Origin: Salinibacterium sp. NK8237
Lineage (GTDB): Bacteria > Actinomycetota > Actinomycetes > Actinomycetales > Microbacteriaceae
Direction of reading: 5' to 3'
NCBI RefSeq assembly: GCF_015864955.1
Contig: NZ_JADYWE010000001.1
Location: 1,922,001-1,986,000 of the forward strand
DNA: 64,000 bases
The notes beneath the pieces are model-generated. The model did no database searches. It saw only the letters and a list, made by a program, of their open reading frames with translations, and was not told the origin of the DNA. The position numbers and the translations under genes were made by a program. This document shows, in pieces, positions 27,173 to 35,997 of the stretch (positions are counted from its first letter, which is position 1; every line of letters begins with the position of its first letter).

Positions 27173-27334
27173 GGGGAGTCCTTTCGGCGTCGACGAATGC
27201 GACAGTAACTAGCCTCCTCTCGTGAGGGCCTTCGGGCATCGGCCGGGAGAGTACCTTTCGTGGCGCGTAGTACGGAGGGCACAATCATCCTTTCGATGGA
27301 TAGAAGCAGTCGTGCACGGCAGTAGGGTCGAATT

Positions 27335-28549
27335 ATGAGCCACACTGCGTTGACCCCCGTTTTTGTGGGGTTGCGCACCAGTTTGCACATCCTCTTTGTC
27401 GCTTTGACTGTGCTCGTTGTCGTGCGGGCGTTCGTCGACGGCAACCCGAACACGGTGGCGGTGATTTCGCTCGCGGCGCTGCTGCTCGTCACCTACGGCT
27501 TCGGCGGTTATTTGGCGCGCCACGCGATGAGCTCGGGGGCGAGCGCGCAGTCGGTGACGGCCTACCTGTGGGCGCTGGTCTTGTCGGCCGAATGGCTCGT
27601 GCTGGTGTGGTTGAGTTCGGATGCCGCCTACCTCGTGTTCCCCCTGTTCTTTCTTTATCTGCACCTGTTGCCGCGCGGCTGGCGCACCCTCGCGGTGCTG
27701 GGGTCGACGTTGCTGGCCATCGCGGCGCTCGGTTTGCACAGTGAGTGGACCGTGGGTGGCGTTGTCGGGCCACTCGTCGGAGCGGGCGTCGCGATCGTGA
27801 TTGGTCTTGGCTACAAGTCACTCGCCGCTGAGGCTGCAGACCGCGAACTGTTGGTGAAGCAACTCCTTGAGACGCGCGACCAGCTGGCGCAGACCGAGCG
27901 CGAATCCGGGGTGCTAGCGGAGCGAGCGCGACTTGCGCGCGAGATTCACGACACCGTCGCGCAGGGGCTGTCGAGCATCCAACTGCTGCTTCATGCTGCG
28001 GAACGTGCCGACCCTCATGCTGCGGGCCTTGAGCACGTGCGCCTTGCCCGCGAGACAGCGGCCGCCAATCTCGCCGACACTCGTAATTTCATTCGCGAGC
28101 TTGCCCCGGCGGCACTCGTAGAGCAGGGGATGGGCGCGGCTTTGCGTCGTCTCGCTGAAACCCAGTGGCAGACGCCCGAGCGTGAGATCCGGGTGCGGGT
28201 TGCGGATGCTCTTGACCTGCCGATGCCCGTGCAGACCGCCCTGCTGCGCATTGCTCAGGGGGCGATGGCGAACGTCGTGCAGCACTCGGACGCAACGCAG
28301 GCCACGATCTCGATCGAGCGCAATGATTCGGATGTGCGGCTCACGATCGCCGACAACGGCCGAGGGTTCGATCCCGAACGCGCGGAGGCAGCATCGGCTC
28401 GAGGGTTCACTGATTCTTTCGGACTGACGGCAACCCGCGAACGTGTCGAACAGCTGGGTGGCAGGTTGACGGTTGAATCGAGCCCCGGCGCTGGTACCAC
28501 GGTGACGGTCGAGCTGCTGCTAAGACCAACGGCGGGGGAGACGGCATGA
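27335..28549 (+). CDS. NarL-group sensor histidine kinase
   Basis: A 404-residue membrane kinase. The N-terminal 170 residues hold about five or six membrane segments with little extracytoplasmic sequence, as in intramembrane-sensing or DesK-like kinases. The HisKA_3 box ARLAREIHDTVAQGLSSIQL carries the phospho-accepting His near residue 205. The HATPase domain includes VQHSDATQATISI and the G1 box IADNGRGFDP. It overlaps the response regulator by 4 bp (ATGA). Divergence from the FtsX-type exporter suggests that the exporter is a target or sensory partner. Confidence 0.92.
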   Translation: MSHTALTPVFVGLRTSLHILFVALTVLVVVRAFVDGNPNTVAVISLAALLLVTYGFGGYLARHAMSSGASAQSVTAYLWALVLSAEWLVLVWLSSDAAYLVFPLFFLYLHLLPRGWRTLAVLGSTLLAIAALGLHSEWTVGGVVGPLVGAGVAIVIGLGYKSLAAEAADRELLVKQLLETRDQLAQTERESGVLAERARLAREIHDTVAQGLSSIQLLLHAAERADPHAAGLEHVRLARETAAANLADTRNFIRELAPAALVEQGMGAALRRLAETQWQTPEREIRVRVADALDLPMPVQTALLRIAQGAMANVVQHSDATQATISIERNDSDVRLTIADNGRGFDPERAEAASARGFTDSFGLTATRERVEQLGGRLTVESSPGAGTTVTVELLLRPTAGETA

Positions 28550-29166
28550 TCCGCGTGGCGATTGCTGACGATCATCCGGTCGTCCGCGCCGGCTTGCGTG
28601 CCTTGCTCGAACACGAAACTGACCTCACGGTTGTGGGGGAGGCGGCCACGCCGGATGAGGCTTTTGCGCTCGTGCAGTCGGCGAACCCGAGCGTGATATT
28701 GATGGATTTGCAGTTCGGCGAGCTGGAGTCGGGCGCGGATGTCACGCGTCGCATCCGCACGCTCGATGCTGCCCCGTACGTGCTGGTTCTCACCAACTAC
28801 GACACCGATGGCGACATCCTGGGTGCCGTAGAGGCCGGCGCTAGTGGCTACCTGCTCAAGGACGCCCCGCCGCATGAGTTGATCGCGGCCGTTCGTGCTG
28901 CGGCTGCGGGCGAGAGCGCTTTGGCTCCCGTGATCGCTGGCCGATTGCTGGACCGGATGCGGGCTCCGCAAGTGAGCCTGAGCAAGCGCGAGATTGAAGT
29001 GCTGGAGCGCGTCGCCGCCGGAATGTCGAACGCGGTGATTGCCGGAGAAATCTTTGTCTCGCAAACGACAGTGAAGTCGCACCTGGTGCACATTTTTTCG
29101 AAGCTGAACGTGTCATCGCGAACCGCTGCAGTCTCGAAAGCGCGCGAACTTGGAGTGCTGCGATAG
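28546..29166 (+). CDS. NarL/FixJ-family response regulator
   Basis: A 206-residue regulator: receiver domain (residues 1-120) with the acidic pair DD at 8-9 and the phospho-accepting D54 in ILMDLQF, then a LuxR-type HTH at about 145-200 (LSKREIEVLERVAAGMSNAV). It is the cognate partner of the preceding kinase by overlap. Its probable regulon is the divergent ABC exporter (inference). Confidence 0.93.
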   Translation: MIRVAIADDHPVVRAGLRALLEHETDLTVVGEAATPDEAFALVQSANPSVILMDLQFGELESGADVTRRIRTLDAAPYVLVLTNYDTDGDILGAVEAGASGYLLKDAPPHELIAAVRAAAAGESALAPVIAGRLLDRMRAPQVSLSKREIEVLERVAAGMSNAVIAGEIFVSQTTVKSHLVHIFSKLNVSSRTAAVSKARELGVLR

Positions 29167-29212
29167 TTCGAGCTGCTGCGTCAGTTCGGCGCGCTGCGGT
29201 TGGTCTGGCCGA

Positions 29213-29608
29213 CTAGCCCTTGAGGGCGATAGCGACGAAGCGCTGTGCTTCGTCGGTGCTGATGCCGAGCTCGGCTGCGCGGTTGGCGTAGGCCCTGGCC
29301 TCAAGTTGGAGAAGCGCTGCGGCATCGCCGGGTTGAGCCTTTACGACGGTGCCGTTGCGGCCGCGCGAGTGCAGAAAACCGTCGGCCTCGAGTTCGCGGT
29401 ACGCCCGCGCCACAGTGTTGGGGGCGATGCCGAGGTCGGTGGCAAGCTGACGCACCGTCGCAAGTTTGGTGCCCGCGAGAAGCTCGCCGCTCGTGATCTG
29501 GGCGATCGCCTGAGCTTTGATCTGCTCAAACGGAGGAATGGATGCTGCGGTGTCGATCTCAAAAGTGACAGGACTTTCGGTCGGTGTGCGACGCCACGAT
29601 TCAGCCAT
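29213..29608 (-). CDS. GntR-family (YtrA-type) transcriptional regulator
   Basis: A 131-residue short GntR regulator. The winged HTH runs over about residues 15-80 (ATVRQLATDLGIAPNTVARA), then a small C-terminal helix pair replaces the large effector domain, as in the YtrA subfamily. YtrA regulators usually control ABC exporters and respond to cell-wall stress. No transporter is immediately adjacent here. The ATG at 29608 has GAGAG 8 nt upstream; a GTG at 29623 is a weaker choice. Confidence 0.87.
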   Translation of the reverse strand: MAESWRRTPTESPVTFEIDTAASIPPFEQIKAQAIAQITSGELLAGTKLATVRQLATDLGIAPNTVARAYRELEADGFLHSRGRNGTVVKAQPGDAAALLQLEARAYANRAAELGISTDEAQRFVAIALKG

Positions 29609-29679
29609 GGTTGATTCTCTCACACGGGGTTTGGCGGCATCCGAAGCTCTTCACAGCACCCCATCAATCGCTTTACCGC

Positions 29680-30546
29680 TCAGTCTGTGGACGTCGTCAG
29701 ATCAACGGGAAATGGTTCGGCTGCGACACCGTTCGCATCGGCGCTGAACTCGGCGACCAAGTCCCACGACGCGGGAGGCGGTCCAAGAATAGTTTTAGCC
29801 GCCTTAATATTCAGGTGGCCAAATACATTGTTCCCGCCGGCCCCGATAGCGACGCCAATGGCTAAGGGCACTTGTTTCCCGAGTACCAGAATTCCCTGTC
29901 GTGTGCCGTACTTTGTGATGAACCTCGGCCCGAGGATCTTGTTCGCAGCATCGATTGTCGCCATAGGAATTGACGACACAATTTTTTTCCCCCAGAAGGG
30001 GACTGTGCGACCGAGCAAGGACTCAAGGGTTGCAGAGACGGCTGTGTTGCCTACGAGTACGGCTGTCACTAAAAGCCTGCGGCGTTCGATGTCTTCTAGA
30101 TGTAACCCGTGAATCTCGGCGACGGTAAGCGTATATAAAACGGAGGCTTCCAGGAACGTGCCTAGCTCGACTATCGCGACCGGAACTTGCACCGCGAGGT
30201 TCGGCGTGATTGCCGCTGCGCCAGCGCCTGCACCGGTTGCCGTTACAGCGCCAAGATAGTATTTGTTGACTACTTTGATTAGCTCAGCGGGTGATTTGTC
30301 AGGATGAACTCGCCGCAGCCGTTCGACAGTCGCGATTGCAAATGGTTGTTGAGACTCGAGAGCCTTATCAAAGGTCGCGTTGACCACAGCTCTGAGATTG
30401 AATTTCTTAACTTCTGACACAAAATCATCATACGGACGCTTATTCGCGCCGTGGCGTCTATCGCTGTCCCAGTTAGGGGGTGGACAATTCGGGATCCTCT
30501 GGGTACTCCTATTTCCATTTTGATGATCCCGTCCGGCGATTATCAT
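29680..30546 (-). CDS. hypothetical protein, possibly membrane-associated (EcsC-like look)
   Basis: I cannot name this 288-residue protein. The central part is hydrophobic and glycine/alanine-rich (TATGAGAGAAAITPNLAVQV, then VPVAIVELGTFLEASVLYTL), and a second apolar stretch LAIGVAIGAGGNNVFGHL lies near the C-terminus. The overall pattern recalls EcsC-family proteins, but the similarity is only by eye. The N-terminal 50 residues are charged and low in complexity. Base composition is clearly lower than in the neighbours (26 GC of 60 at 30361-30420), which suggests horizontal acquisition. The start ATG 30546 has no good ribosome site, so a shorter form is possible. About 200 bp upstream (30547-30753) hold no gene I can support. 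Confidence 0.6.
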   Translation of the reverse strand: MIIAGRDHQNGNRSTQRIPNCPPPNWDSDRRHGANKRPYDDFVSEVKKFNLRAVVNATFDKALESQQPFAIATVERLRRVHPDKSPAELIKVVNKYYLGAVTATGAGAGAAAITPNLAVQVPVAIVELGTFLEASVLYTLTVAEIHGLHLEDIERRRLLVTAVLVGNTAVSATLESLLGRTVPFWGKKIVSSIPMATIDAANKILGPRFITKYGTRQGILVLGKQVPLAIGVAIGAGGNNVFGHLNIKAAKTILGPPPASWDLVAEFSADANGVAAEPFPVDLTTSTD

Positions 30547-30753
30547 TTCTGCTGAGAATTCGAACTGCGCGCTTACCGTGCGAGGAAGCGGTGAAGTTCG
30601 CGCTCCTTATTGCCCGTCCGTGAGTGTCAGTTTCTTGTTTTCCAGAATCCGCCCATTTCAGGATCTCTCGTGCTTACGCCGAACCGATCCGGTGCCTTCG
30701 GTAGTGCCAGATTTGCACAACTGTCAGCCGGCCCCTCATCGCAGAAATCACAG

Positions 30754-31728
30754 CTAGAAGCGAGTCGCAACCGGCAGCAGTTTTTCGAGCGTTTCCACTT
30801 CGGCGAGGGCACACATCTCGGTCGCCGGCTTAGCTGCGGTTGCGCTTCCCGCAGCGACCGCAGAGCGGAACGCGGTCTCAGGATCTTGCCCCTGTGACAG
30901 TCGCCACACAAACGCTCCCAGGAATGCATCGCCAGCACCGACAGCACTCTGCACCCGCACCGTGGGCACTGGCAGCCGGATGACGCCGGAGGCGGAGGCG
31001 AGCACGGCGCCGGCCTCGCCAAGAGTCAAAGCAACGAGTTGGGCAGAGCCGCGAGCGACAAGCTCGGCGGCGGCATCCACTTCACTCTGTTCGGTGGTGA
31101 GTTCTCGGCCGACAAGTTCGCTCAGTTCGCGCAAGCTCGGTTTCACGAGGTAGACGCCCTCGGCAAGGGCATCCTTGAGCGCTTCGCCAGAGGTGTCGAT
31201 GATCGAGCGTGCACCCTTCTGGTGCGCCAATCGTGCCACTTGAGCGTAGAAATCTGTCGGCACTCCGGGCGGCAGACTGCCGCTGGCCACAACATAGCCA
31301 CCGGGAATGATCGCTGCTTCTAGCGTTGCAAGGCAGCGTTGCCACTCGGCTTCGCGAAACTCTGGGCCCTGCAGCACGAACCGAAACTGTTGGCCCGAAT
31401 CGTTTTCGTCAACGGTGAAGCTCTCCCGAGTCGTGCCAGCAATGGGCACCGCGAGGCTGGGAACGCCTTCTGTCTCGAGCAACTGTTGATAGGTGGCTCC
31501 CGTGAGGCCACCGGCCGCGTAGATGGCAAGGGCGTCCCCGCCGAGTTTGTGGATGGTGCGCGCCACATTCACGCCGCCTCCGCCAGGGTCGATGCGGCTG
31601 GGGCCACAGCGCAGCTTGTGATCCTTAATCACCCGTGGAGTCGACGTGCTGATGTCGAGCGCAGGGTTGATCGTCAGGGTCACGATGGGCCGCCCTGTCG
31701 TGGACAGCGGGGGAGTAACGGATGCCAT
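30754..31728 (-). CDS. PfkB-family hexose kinase (1-phosphofructokinase-like)
   Basis: A 324-residue ribokinase-superfamily kinase of the 1-phosphofructokinase/tagatose-6-phosphate kinase branch. Motifs: TLTINPALDIS at the N-terminus, GGGGVNVARTIHKLGG (substrate binding, about 43-58), and the anion-hole motif GAGDAFLGAFV (about 261-271) with the catalytic Asp. The branch phosphorylates fructose-1-P, fructose-6-P or tagatose-6-P; which of these cannot be decided here, and no PTS gene is adjacent. ATG 31728 with an upstream GGGG is preferred to GTG 31737. Confidence 0.88.
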   Translation of the reverse strand: MASVTPPLSTTGRPIVTLTINPALDISTSTPRVIKDHKLRCGPSRIDPGGGGVNVARTIHKLGGDALAIYAAGGLTGATYQQLLETEGVPSLAVPIAGTTRESFTVDENDSGQQFRFVLQGPEFREAEWQRCLATLEAAIIPGGYVVASGSLPPGVPTDFYAQVARLAHQKGARSIIDTSGEALKDALAEGVYLVKPSLRELSELVGRELTTEQSEVDAAAELVARGSAQLVALTLGEAGAVLASASGVIRLPVPTVRVQSAVGAGDAFLGAFVWRLSQGQDPETAFRSAVAAGSATAAKPATEMCALAEVETLEKLLPVATRF

Positions 31729-31769
31729 AATCCCCACTTTATGGCGTTGTTACCGCCCCATCGAGCGGT

Positions 31770-32081
31770 TTAGCTCTCGGTGGAGGGGATATCCATCCCG
31801 AGTTCATTCAGCGGTGAGTTATCCACCGGCTCCGGTTTGTGCGCAATAGGGCAATTGAGAATTGTGTTCGGTGTGGAATGGTCGATGAAGTGTTCAGATA
31901 TGGGCCTTCCACACACGGGACAGACTGCATCAGCCACCTTTTCGACGACGGCCTCGTAGGGACCCAGATCGGGTGTGCCCAAAATTGGGAACAGTTTTTC
32001 GTTCAGCCATTCGATGAATCCGACGTAGCCTCCAGGGGCAGACGTCTCGTCTTCGCCTTTCGTGTGCTCGTGTTCGCTCAT
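31770..32081 (-). CDS. small conserved-type hypothetical protein with CPVC motif
   Basis: A 103-residue acidic protein of unknown function. It contains CPVCGRPISEHFIDHS (about residues 54-69) with a further cysteine in NCPIAH, an arrangement that could bind one zinc ion. The N-terminus is highly charged, and GFIEWLNEKLFPILGTPDLG precedes the cysteine part. It has no membrane segment and sits alone between the kinase and the dicarboxylate carrier. The codon pattern and clean boundaries support it as real. Confidence 0.65.
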   Translation of the reverse strand: MSEHEHTKGEDETSAPGGYVGFIEWLNEKLFPILGTPDLGPYEAVVEKVADAVCPVCGRPISEHFIDHSTPNTILNCPIAHKPEPVDNSPLNELGMDIPSTES

Positions 32082-32280
32082 AACTTCAGCGTAGCCACGG
32101 GTCTCAACCAGCGTAAGGGGGTAGGAAGGGTCCAGTATTGCCGGGCATCCGCACAGGATCGCACTCCTCTGCAGGGGCAGCAGCAGCCCGCTCGCCGGGC
32201 GTTGGGTGGTGCCGGTGCCTCCGGGTGCCTATGCTGTGGAACAGTTGCCCGCTTTAGGTCAGCGATAAGGCTGGGGCTCC

Positions 32281-33660
32281 ATGGAGATCGCACTTTTCAT
32301 CACACAATTGCTCGTAGTGCTCGGCTGCATCATCATGGGTACACGATCGAGCGGGGTCGGGCTCGGCCTTTGGGGCGGAGCAGGTGTTGCTATTCTTGTC
32401 TTTGGTTTCCGTCTAGCTCCTGGCTCGCCGCCCGTCGACGCCCTCCTCATCGTTCTCGCCATCGTGCTCGCATCCTCAGTGATGCAGGTTGCCGGTGGAA
32501 TCGATTGGATGGTGTCAATCGCCGCTACTCTCATCAAGAAAAATCCGAAACAGATCACTCTTGTTGCCCCGCTTGTCTCCTTCGTATTTGCGGCCGGCGC
32601 CGGCACCTCGAACATCCTCTACCCGCTGCTGCCAATCATCCAAGACCTCTCCTACCGCAACGGCATCCGTCCTTCTCGACCGCTTTCGCTTTCCGTTGTC
32701 GCGACAGGAATCGCACTCGCTTGCAGCCCGGTCTCGGCAGCCATGGCAGCGATGATTACGCTCACCGACGTATCGCCCTTCAACTATGAGCTCATCGACA
32801 TCGTCAAGGTCACCTTCCCGGCTGCGGTGGTCGGCATTGTTGCGACGAGCTTCTTCGTGCAGCGCCTCGGCAAGGACATTGCTGATGACCCCGAGATCCA
32901 GGCAAAGATCGCCGCCGGAACGATTCCTGCACCGGACGGGGTGCAGGCTAGTGGCGCAAAAAAGACGAAGCGTGGCACCCAGCTGGCACCCACCCCGGTT
33001 CAGACCGCTGTGACGACGTCCGGGAGAAATGCCGCGATTATTTTCCTTCTTGGCGTCGTGGCGATTGTCGTGTTTGGTCTTTTCAAGGCCATTCGGCCGT
33101 TGGATGCGGCTGGCGACCCCGTTGGGATGACGCCAATCATTGAGATCGTCATGTTTGTCACCGGCACGGTAATCCTGCTAGTTTCGCGTCCCACGATCGC
33201 CGCTGTACCCAAGACGACTGTTTTCCGGGCCGGGATGGTCTCCGCCATTGCTCTGTTCGGCTTGGCCTGGCTCACGGATACTTTCCTTGGCGCCCATTCC
33301 GAGGACATCGCCTTGACTGTTGGCAACGCCGTACAGGCGGCACCGTGGATCTTCGCGCTTGGCGTATTCGTGGTCTGCGTTCTCACCACGAGTCAGTCGA
33401 CCGCGACTAGGACGATCGTGCCGATTGGTCTGGTTTCCGGGATCCCGCTCGGGCTACTCTCTGGCATGTGGGCGGGCGCCTTCGCTGGAATCTACTTGCT
33501 TCCTACCAACGGATCTCAGATCGCCGCGGCCAACTTTGATGCAACGGGGAGCACCAAGCTGGGCACCAAGCTTTATGATCACTCCTTCTTTGTGCCTTCG
33601 CTGCTGCTGGCAGGCACGACGATCGCTGCCGGAGCGCTGTTCGGCGTGCTCTGGGGATAA
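32281..33660 (+). CDS. DcuA/DcuB-type C4-dicarboxylate transporter
   Basis: A 459-residue membrane carrier with about ten or eleven hydrophobic segments. The N-terminal third (FAAGAGTSNILYPLLPIIQ, then ACSPVSAAMAAM) matches the Dcu family that exchanges fumarate, malate, aspartate and succinate. Dcu proteins are best known from anaerobic fumarate respiration, but in actinobacteria they may import aspartate or fumarate aerobically. It starts at ATG 32281 and converges on the FGase-like gene with 20 bp between the stops. No terminator-like hairpin is seen in that gap. Confidence 0.9.
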   Translation: MEIALFITQLLVVLGCIIMGTRSSGVGLGLWGGAGVAILVFGFRLAPGSPPVDALLIVLAIVLASSVMQVAGGIDWMVSIAATLIKKNPKQITLVAPLVSFVFAAGAGTSNILYPLLPIIQDLSYRNGIRPSRPLSLSVVATGIALACSPVSAAMAAMITLTDVSPFNYELIDIVKVTFPAAVVGIVATSFFVQRLGKDIADDPEIQAKIAAGTIPAPDGVQASGAKKTKRGTQLAPTPVQTAVTTSGRNAAIIFLLGVVAIVVFGLFKAIRPLDAAGDPVGMTPIIEIVMFVTGTVILLVSRPTIAAVPKTTVFRAGMVSAIALFGLAWLTDTFLGAHSEDIALTVGNAVQAAPWIFALGVFVVCVLTTSQSTATRTIVPIGLVSGIPLGLLSGMWAGAFAGIYLLPTNGSQIAAANFDATGSTKLGTKLYDHSFFVPSLLLAGTTIAAGALFGVLWG

Positions 33661-33680
33661 TTGAGGCCGACAGCGGCGGG

Positions 33681-34793
33681 CTACCTGGCGTGGAAGGAAT
33701 CCCACGCTGCCTTGCACGCCCGGGCAACCCGGTCGACGTGCTCCGGGGCGGGGGCAACCCAGCCCGTCCCCGGCTGCGACAAGATCGCCGTGTTGTTCTC
33801 GCCGAGCAGGTATTCGCGCAAAAACTCCGCCTGCACGGCGCTGAGCGAAAGGCCGGCTGTCTCCGCATCCTCCCTAACGCGCTCGAAGTGCGCCGCGGCG
33901 TCGATGATTTCTTGACCGCCGAGGTAGGGGATGTTGAGCCCGACATCGCTGGGTGAGTGTGCGCCAAAGGCTGTGCGGTGCGCATCTGCCAGCCGCCGAA
34001 GAGTGACCGGCGCCATCGTGACGGGCTCGTCGCCGCGAGGGTCGCCTTCGTTATCACCTCGGTTGGAGAGCGCCACTATCTGCGGCAACCGATCCTTGGG
34101 CGCACGCGCGACGCACACGGCACCATCCCTAGCGGCGGTGTGGTTCATCGTGTCGTGAAAGGACAGCGCCGTAAAGTGATGGGGTTGGGCGGAGGTGCGC
34201 GCTTGCTCAAGTTTGATCGCTATGAAACGAGCCCGGAGCTCGTCGCGGGTGCGTTCGTAGACGCCAAGTCCGCGTTCGGCGACAGCCGCAAAGGTGTCAG
34301 TGAGGTGGCGTAGCTGCGCCTCATCCTGCGGAACGAGAAGCAGCGGATAGAACGCGAAGGTCACGGGGCGCACGGCATCCACACCGCTGAGATCGACGGG
34401 TTGATACGGTCCGGCTGCTCGCACCCGCTCCAGTGCGGCGGCGAGGCTGCCGGCGAGATCGCTCGGTTTGGCGCGATTGGGGTCGCGGATCATGCGCGGA
34501 TGCGGGTTCTCCACATAGACGATGCGAGGATCGATTTCTGCCCAGCGGCGCACAACGGCGCTCGTCGAGACGTCACTGAAGTCAAACTGGAGCCTGCGAG
34601 TGAACTCAGGTGCAAGGAATTCGGAAAGTTCCTCCGGGATCGCCGCGCCCGAGTGGGGGCAGCTCACCAGCAGATCAGCTTCGCTCAATGCCTCATTGAG
34701 CGTTCGGTTCTCAGGGTCTGCGTAAAACGTAATATCTGCTGCGGTGAAGTGTGTTCCCGCCGGGATTAACGTGGGGGAGGCGCCGTCGCTCAT
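33681..34793 (-). CDS. N-formylglutamate amidohydrolase-like protein
   Basis: A 370-residue protein of the FGase family (zinc hydrolases related to HutG). Features: LLVSCPHSGAAIPEEL (about 37-52), YVENPHPRMIRDPNRAKP in the middle with the conserved NPHPR-type motif, and FHDTMNH further on. True HutG enzymes are shorter, near 270 residues, so this longer form may act on a related formyl or acyl amide. No histidine-utilisation genes are nearby. The frame is open to 35012, but the ATG at 34793 (MSDGASPTLIPAG) is the plausible start, since the added part would overlap the neighbouring gene. Confidence 0.82.
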   Translation of the reverse strand: MSDGASPTLIPAGTHFTAADITFYADPENRTLNEALSEADLLVSCPHSGAAIPEELSEFLAPEFTRRLQFDFSDVSTSAVVRRWAEIDPRIVYVENPHPRMIRDPNRAKPSDLAGSLAAALERVRAAGPYQPVDLSGVDAVRPVTFAFYPLLLVPQDEAQLRHLTDTFAAVAERGLGVYERTRDELRARFIAIKLEQARTSAQPHHFTALSFHDTMNHTAARDGAVCVARAPKDRLPQIVALSNRGDNEGDPRGDEPVTMAPVTLRRLADAHRTAFGAHSPSDVGLNIPYLGGQEIIDAAAHFERVREDAETAGLSLSAVQAEFLREYLLGENNTAILSQPGTGWVAPAPEHVDRVARACKAAWDSFHAR

Positions 34794-34861
34794 GTTCCCA
34801 TCATGGCGAACTAGCTGAGCAAGCCCTAATGGGCAGAGCTGCAGAACCGGTCCAGTGGGCG

Positions 34862-35350
34862 CTAACTGCGCAGGCGAGCCCGCACGTATTTTGAGGCCGA
34901 ACGAAAATGGCTGGGGCCAGCGGCTTCGCCCCAACGCCCCGGGGTCCAGTTGTTGTTCCCGCCGACCATCGGCCGACCATACAGTTCGGCATCCGATTTG
35001 CTGTCGATCCAAGCCACAAACTCGTCATAGCGACGGTGCAGAAGCTGGGTTGCTTCCTCCCACCCCAGCTGCATCTGTTGGGCACGCAGGTGTGCGTTGT
35101 ACTGCTTTAGCTCGTTCCACTTCACGCCCTCGGCGGGGATGTGGACGGCCCTGCCGTCTTGTCCGGCGGCGTACCAACCGAAGAACAACTCAAGCCAGTG
35201 TGCTCGATGACCGATCACATCCTTGATAGAGGTATCGTCGGCATCCTTGGCGAGCGCAACCTCGGCATCCACCTGCTCGAGTAGGCGAATTAGTTTGTCG
35301 AACTCCTTAGCGGAGACCGCGACGAGTTCTTCTTTTGTCGATGCAGCCAT
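34862..35350 (-). CDS. ClbS/DfsB family four-helix-bundle protein
   Basis: A 162-residue protein of the ClbS/DfsB family, part of the DinB-like four-helix-bundle group. Hallmarks: the N-terminal MAASTKEELVAVSAKEFDKL helix, IKDVIGHRAHWLELFFGWY in the centre (with the His that is conserved in the bundle) and the C-terminal SASKYVRARL. ClbS itself is a colibactin resistance protein; most actinobacterial members are of unknown substrate. It is followed upstream by the GNAT gene with 3 bp between the stop and this start, so the two are probably co-transcribed. Confidence 0.87.
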   Translation of the reverse strand: MAASTKEELVAVSAKEFDKLIRLLEQVDAEVALAKDADDTSIKDVIGHRAHWLELFFGWYAAGQDGRAVHIPAEGVKWNELKQYNAHLRAQQMQLGWEEATQLLHRRYDEFVAWIDSKSDAELYGRPMVGGNNNWTPGRWGEAAGPSHFRSASKYVRARLRS

Positions 35351-35353
35351 GAT

Positions 35354-35905
35354 CTAACGTGCTCCTTCTTCTCGTTTCGCTCCTACTTGTTGGCGCGGGC
35401 GCTGAGGCACGTCGCCCAGTGACTTGGACATCCGAAAGTTGTTCAGCTGAACGCCGTTCAGCACGGGATGCTGTTCGGCCTCCACTTGGAAGCCCCGCTT
35501 CTCGAAGAACGGCCGGGCGGTGACGCTCACGTTGGCGGAAAGTGACGGGCACGCTCGCTCGCGGGCGATGACCTCGATGAAGTCGAGTAGCGCAGCGGCG
35601 ACGCCCTGGCGCGAGTGCTGGGGAGAAACGAACATCATGTCGATGTAGCCATCCGAGCTCACATCCGAGAAGCCCGCTATCTCACCGTCGACCAGGGCGA
35701 CGAAACTGTTGCGGGCGCTCATCGACTGATCCCAGACAGGTATCTCGCGTTCCTCTGCTCGCGCCCATGCCGCAATCTGCTGCGGCGAGTAGTCAGCGGA
35801 TGCCGTGATGGTGACCGCAGAAAGGAACACTGCCAGCGTCGGCGCCGCATCCGCTGGCCGATAGGGGCGCACGTCGACGCGAGTCGAACGCCGGCGTGGG
35901 TTCAT
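35354..35905 (-). CDS. GNAT-family N-acetyltransferase
   Basis: A 183-residue GNAT enzyme. The acetyl-CoA binding motif A is visible as SPQHSRQGVAAALLDFIE (about residues 100-117), preceded by β4 GYIDMMFV. The C-terminus SVTARPFFEKRGFQVEAEQH is the usual motif B. The group often acetylates small amines or protein N-termini, and no substrate can be assigned. Start uncertain: GAGGAG directly abuts ATG 35905, so TTG 35920 upstream may be used instead. It precedes the ClbS-like gene in a probable operon. Confidence 0.85.
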   Translation of the reverse strand: MNPRRRSTRVDVRPYRPADAAPTLAVFLSAVTITASADYSPQQIAAWARAEEREIPVWDQSMSARNSFVALVDGEIAGFSDVSSDGYIDMMFVSPQHSRQGVAAALLDFIEVIARERACPSLSANVSVTARPFFEKRGFQVEAEQHPVLNGVQLNNFRMSKSLGDVPQRPRQQVGAKREEGAR

Positions 35906-35997
35906 CTCCTCATTATGCAAGGCAAACGCCCGCCTCCTTCAGCCGAGGTAGCGGTGTGGCTGAAGGAGACGGGCGAACTTCTGCTCCGTCGAAACGT

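Noticed and set aside
30547..30753. Small gene upstream of the AT-rich hypothetical gene
   Set aside because: A plus-strand frame at 30610-30897 exists, but it has no ribosome site and overlaps the sugar kinase gene on the other strand.
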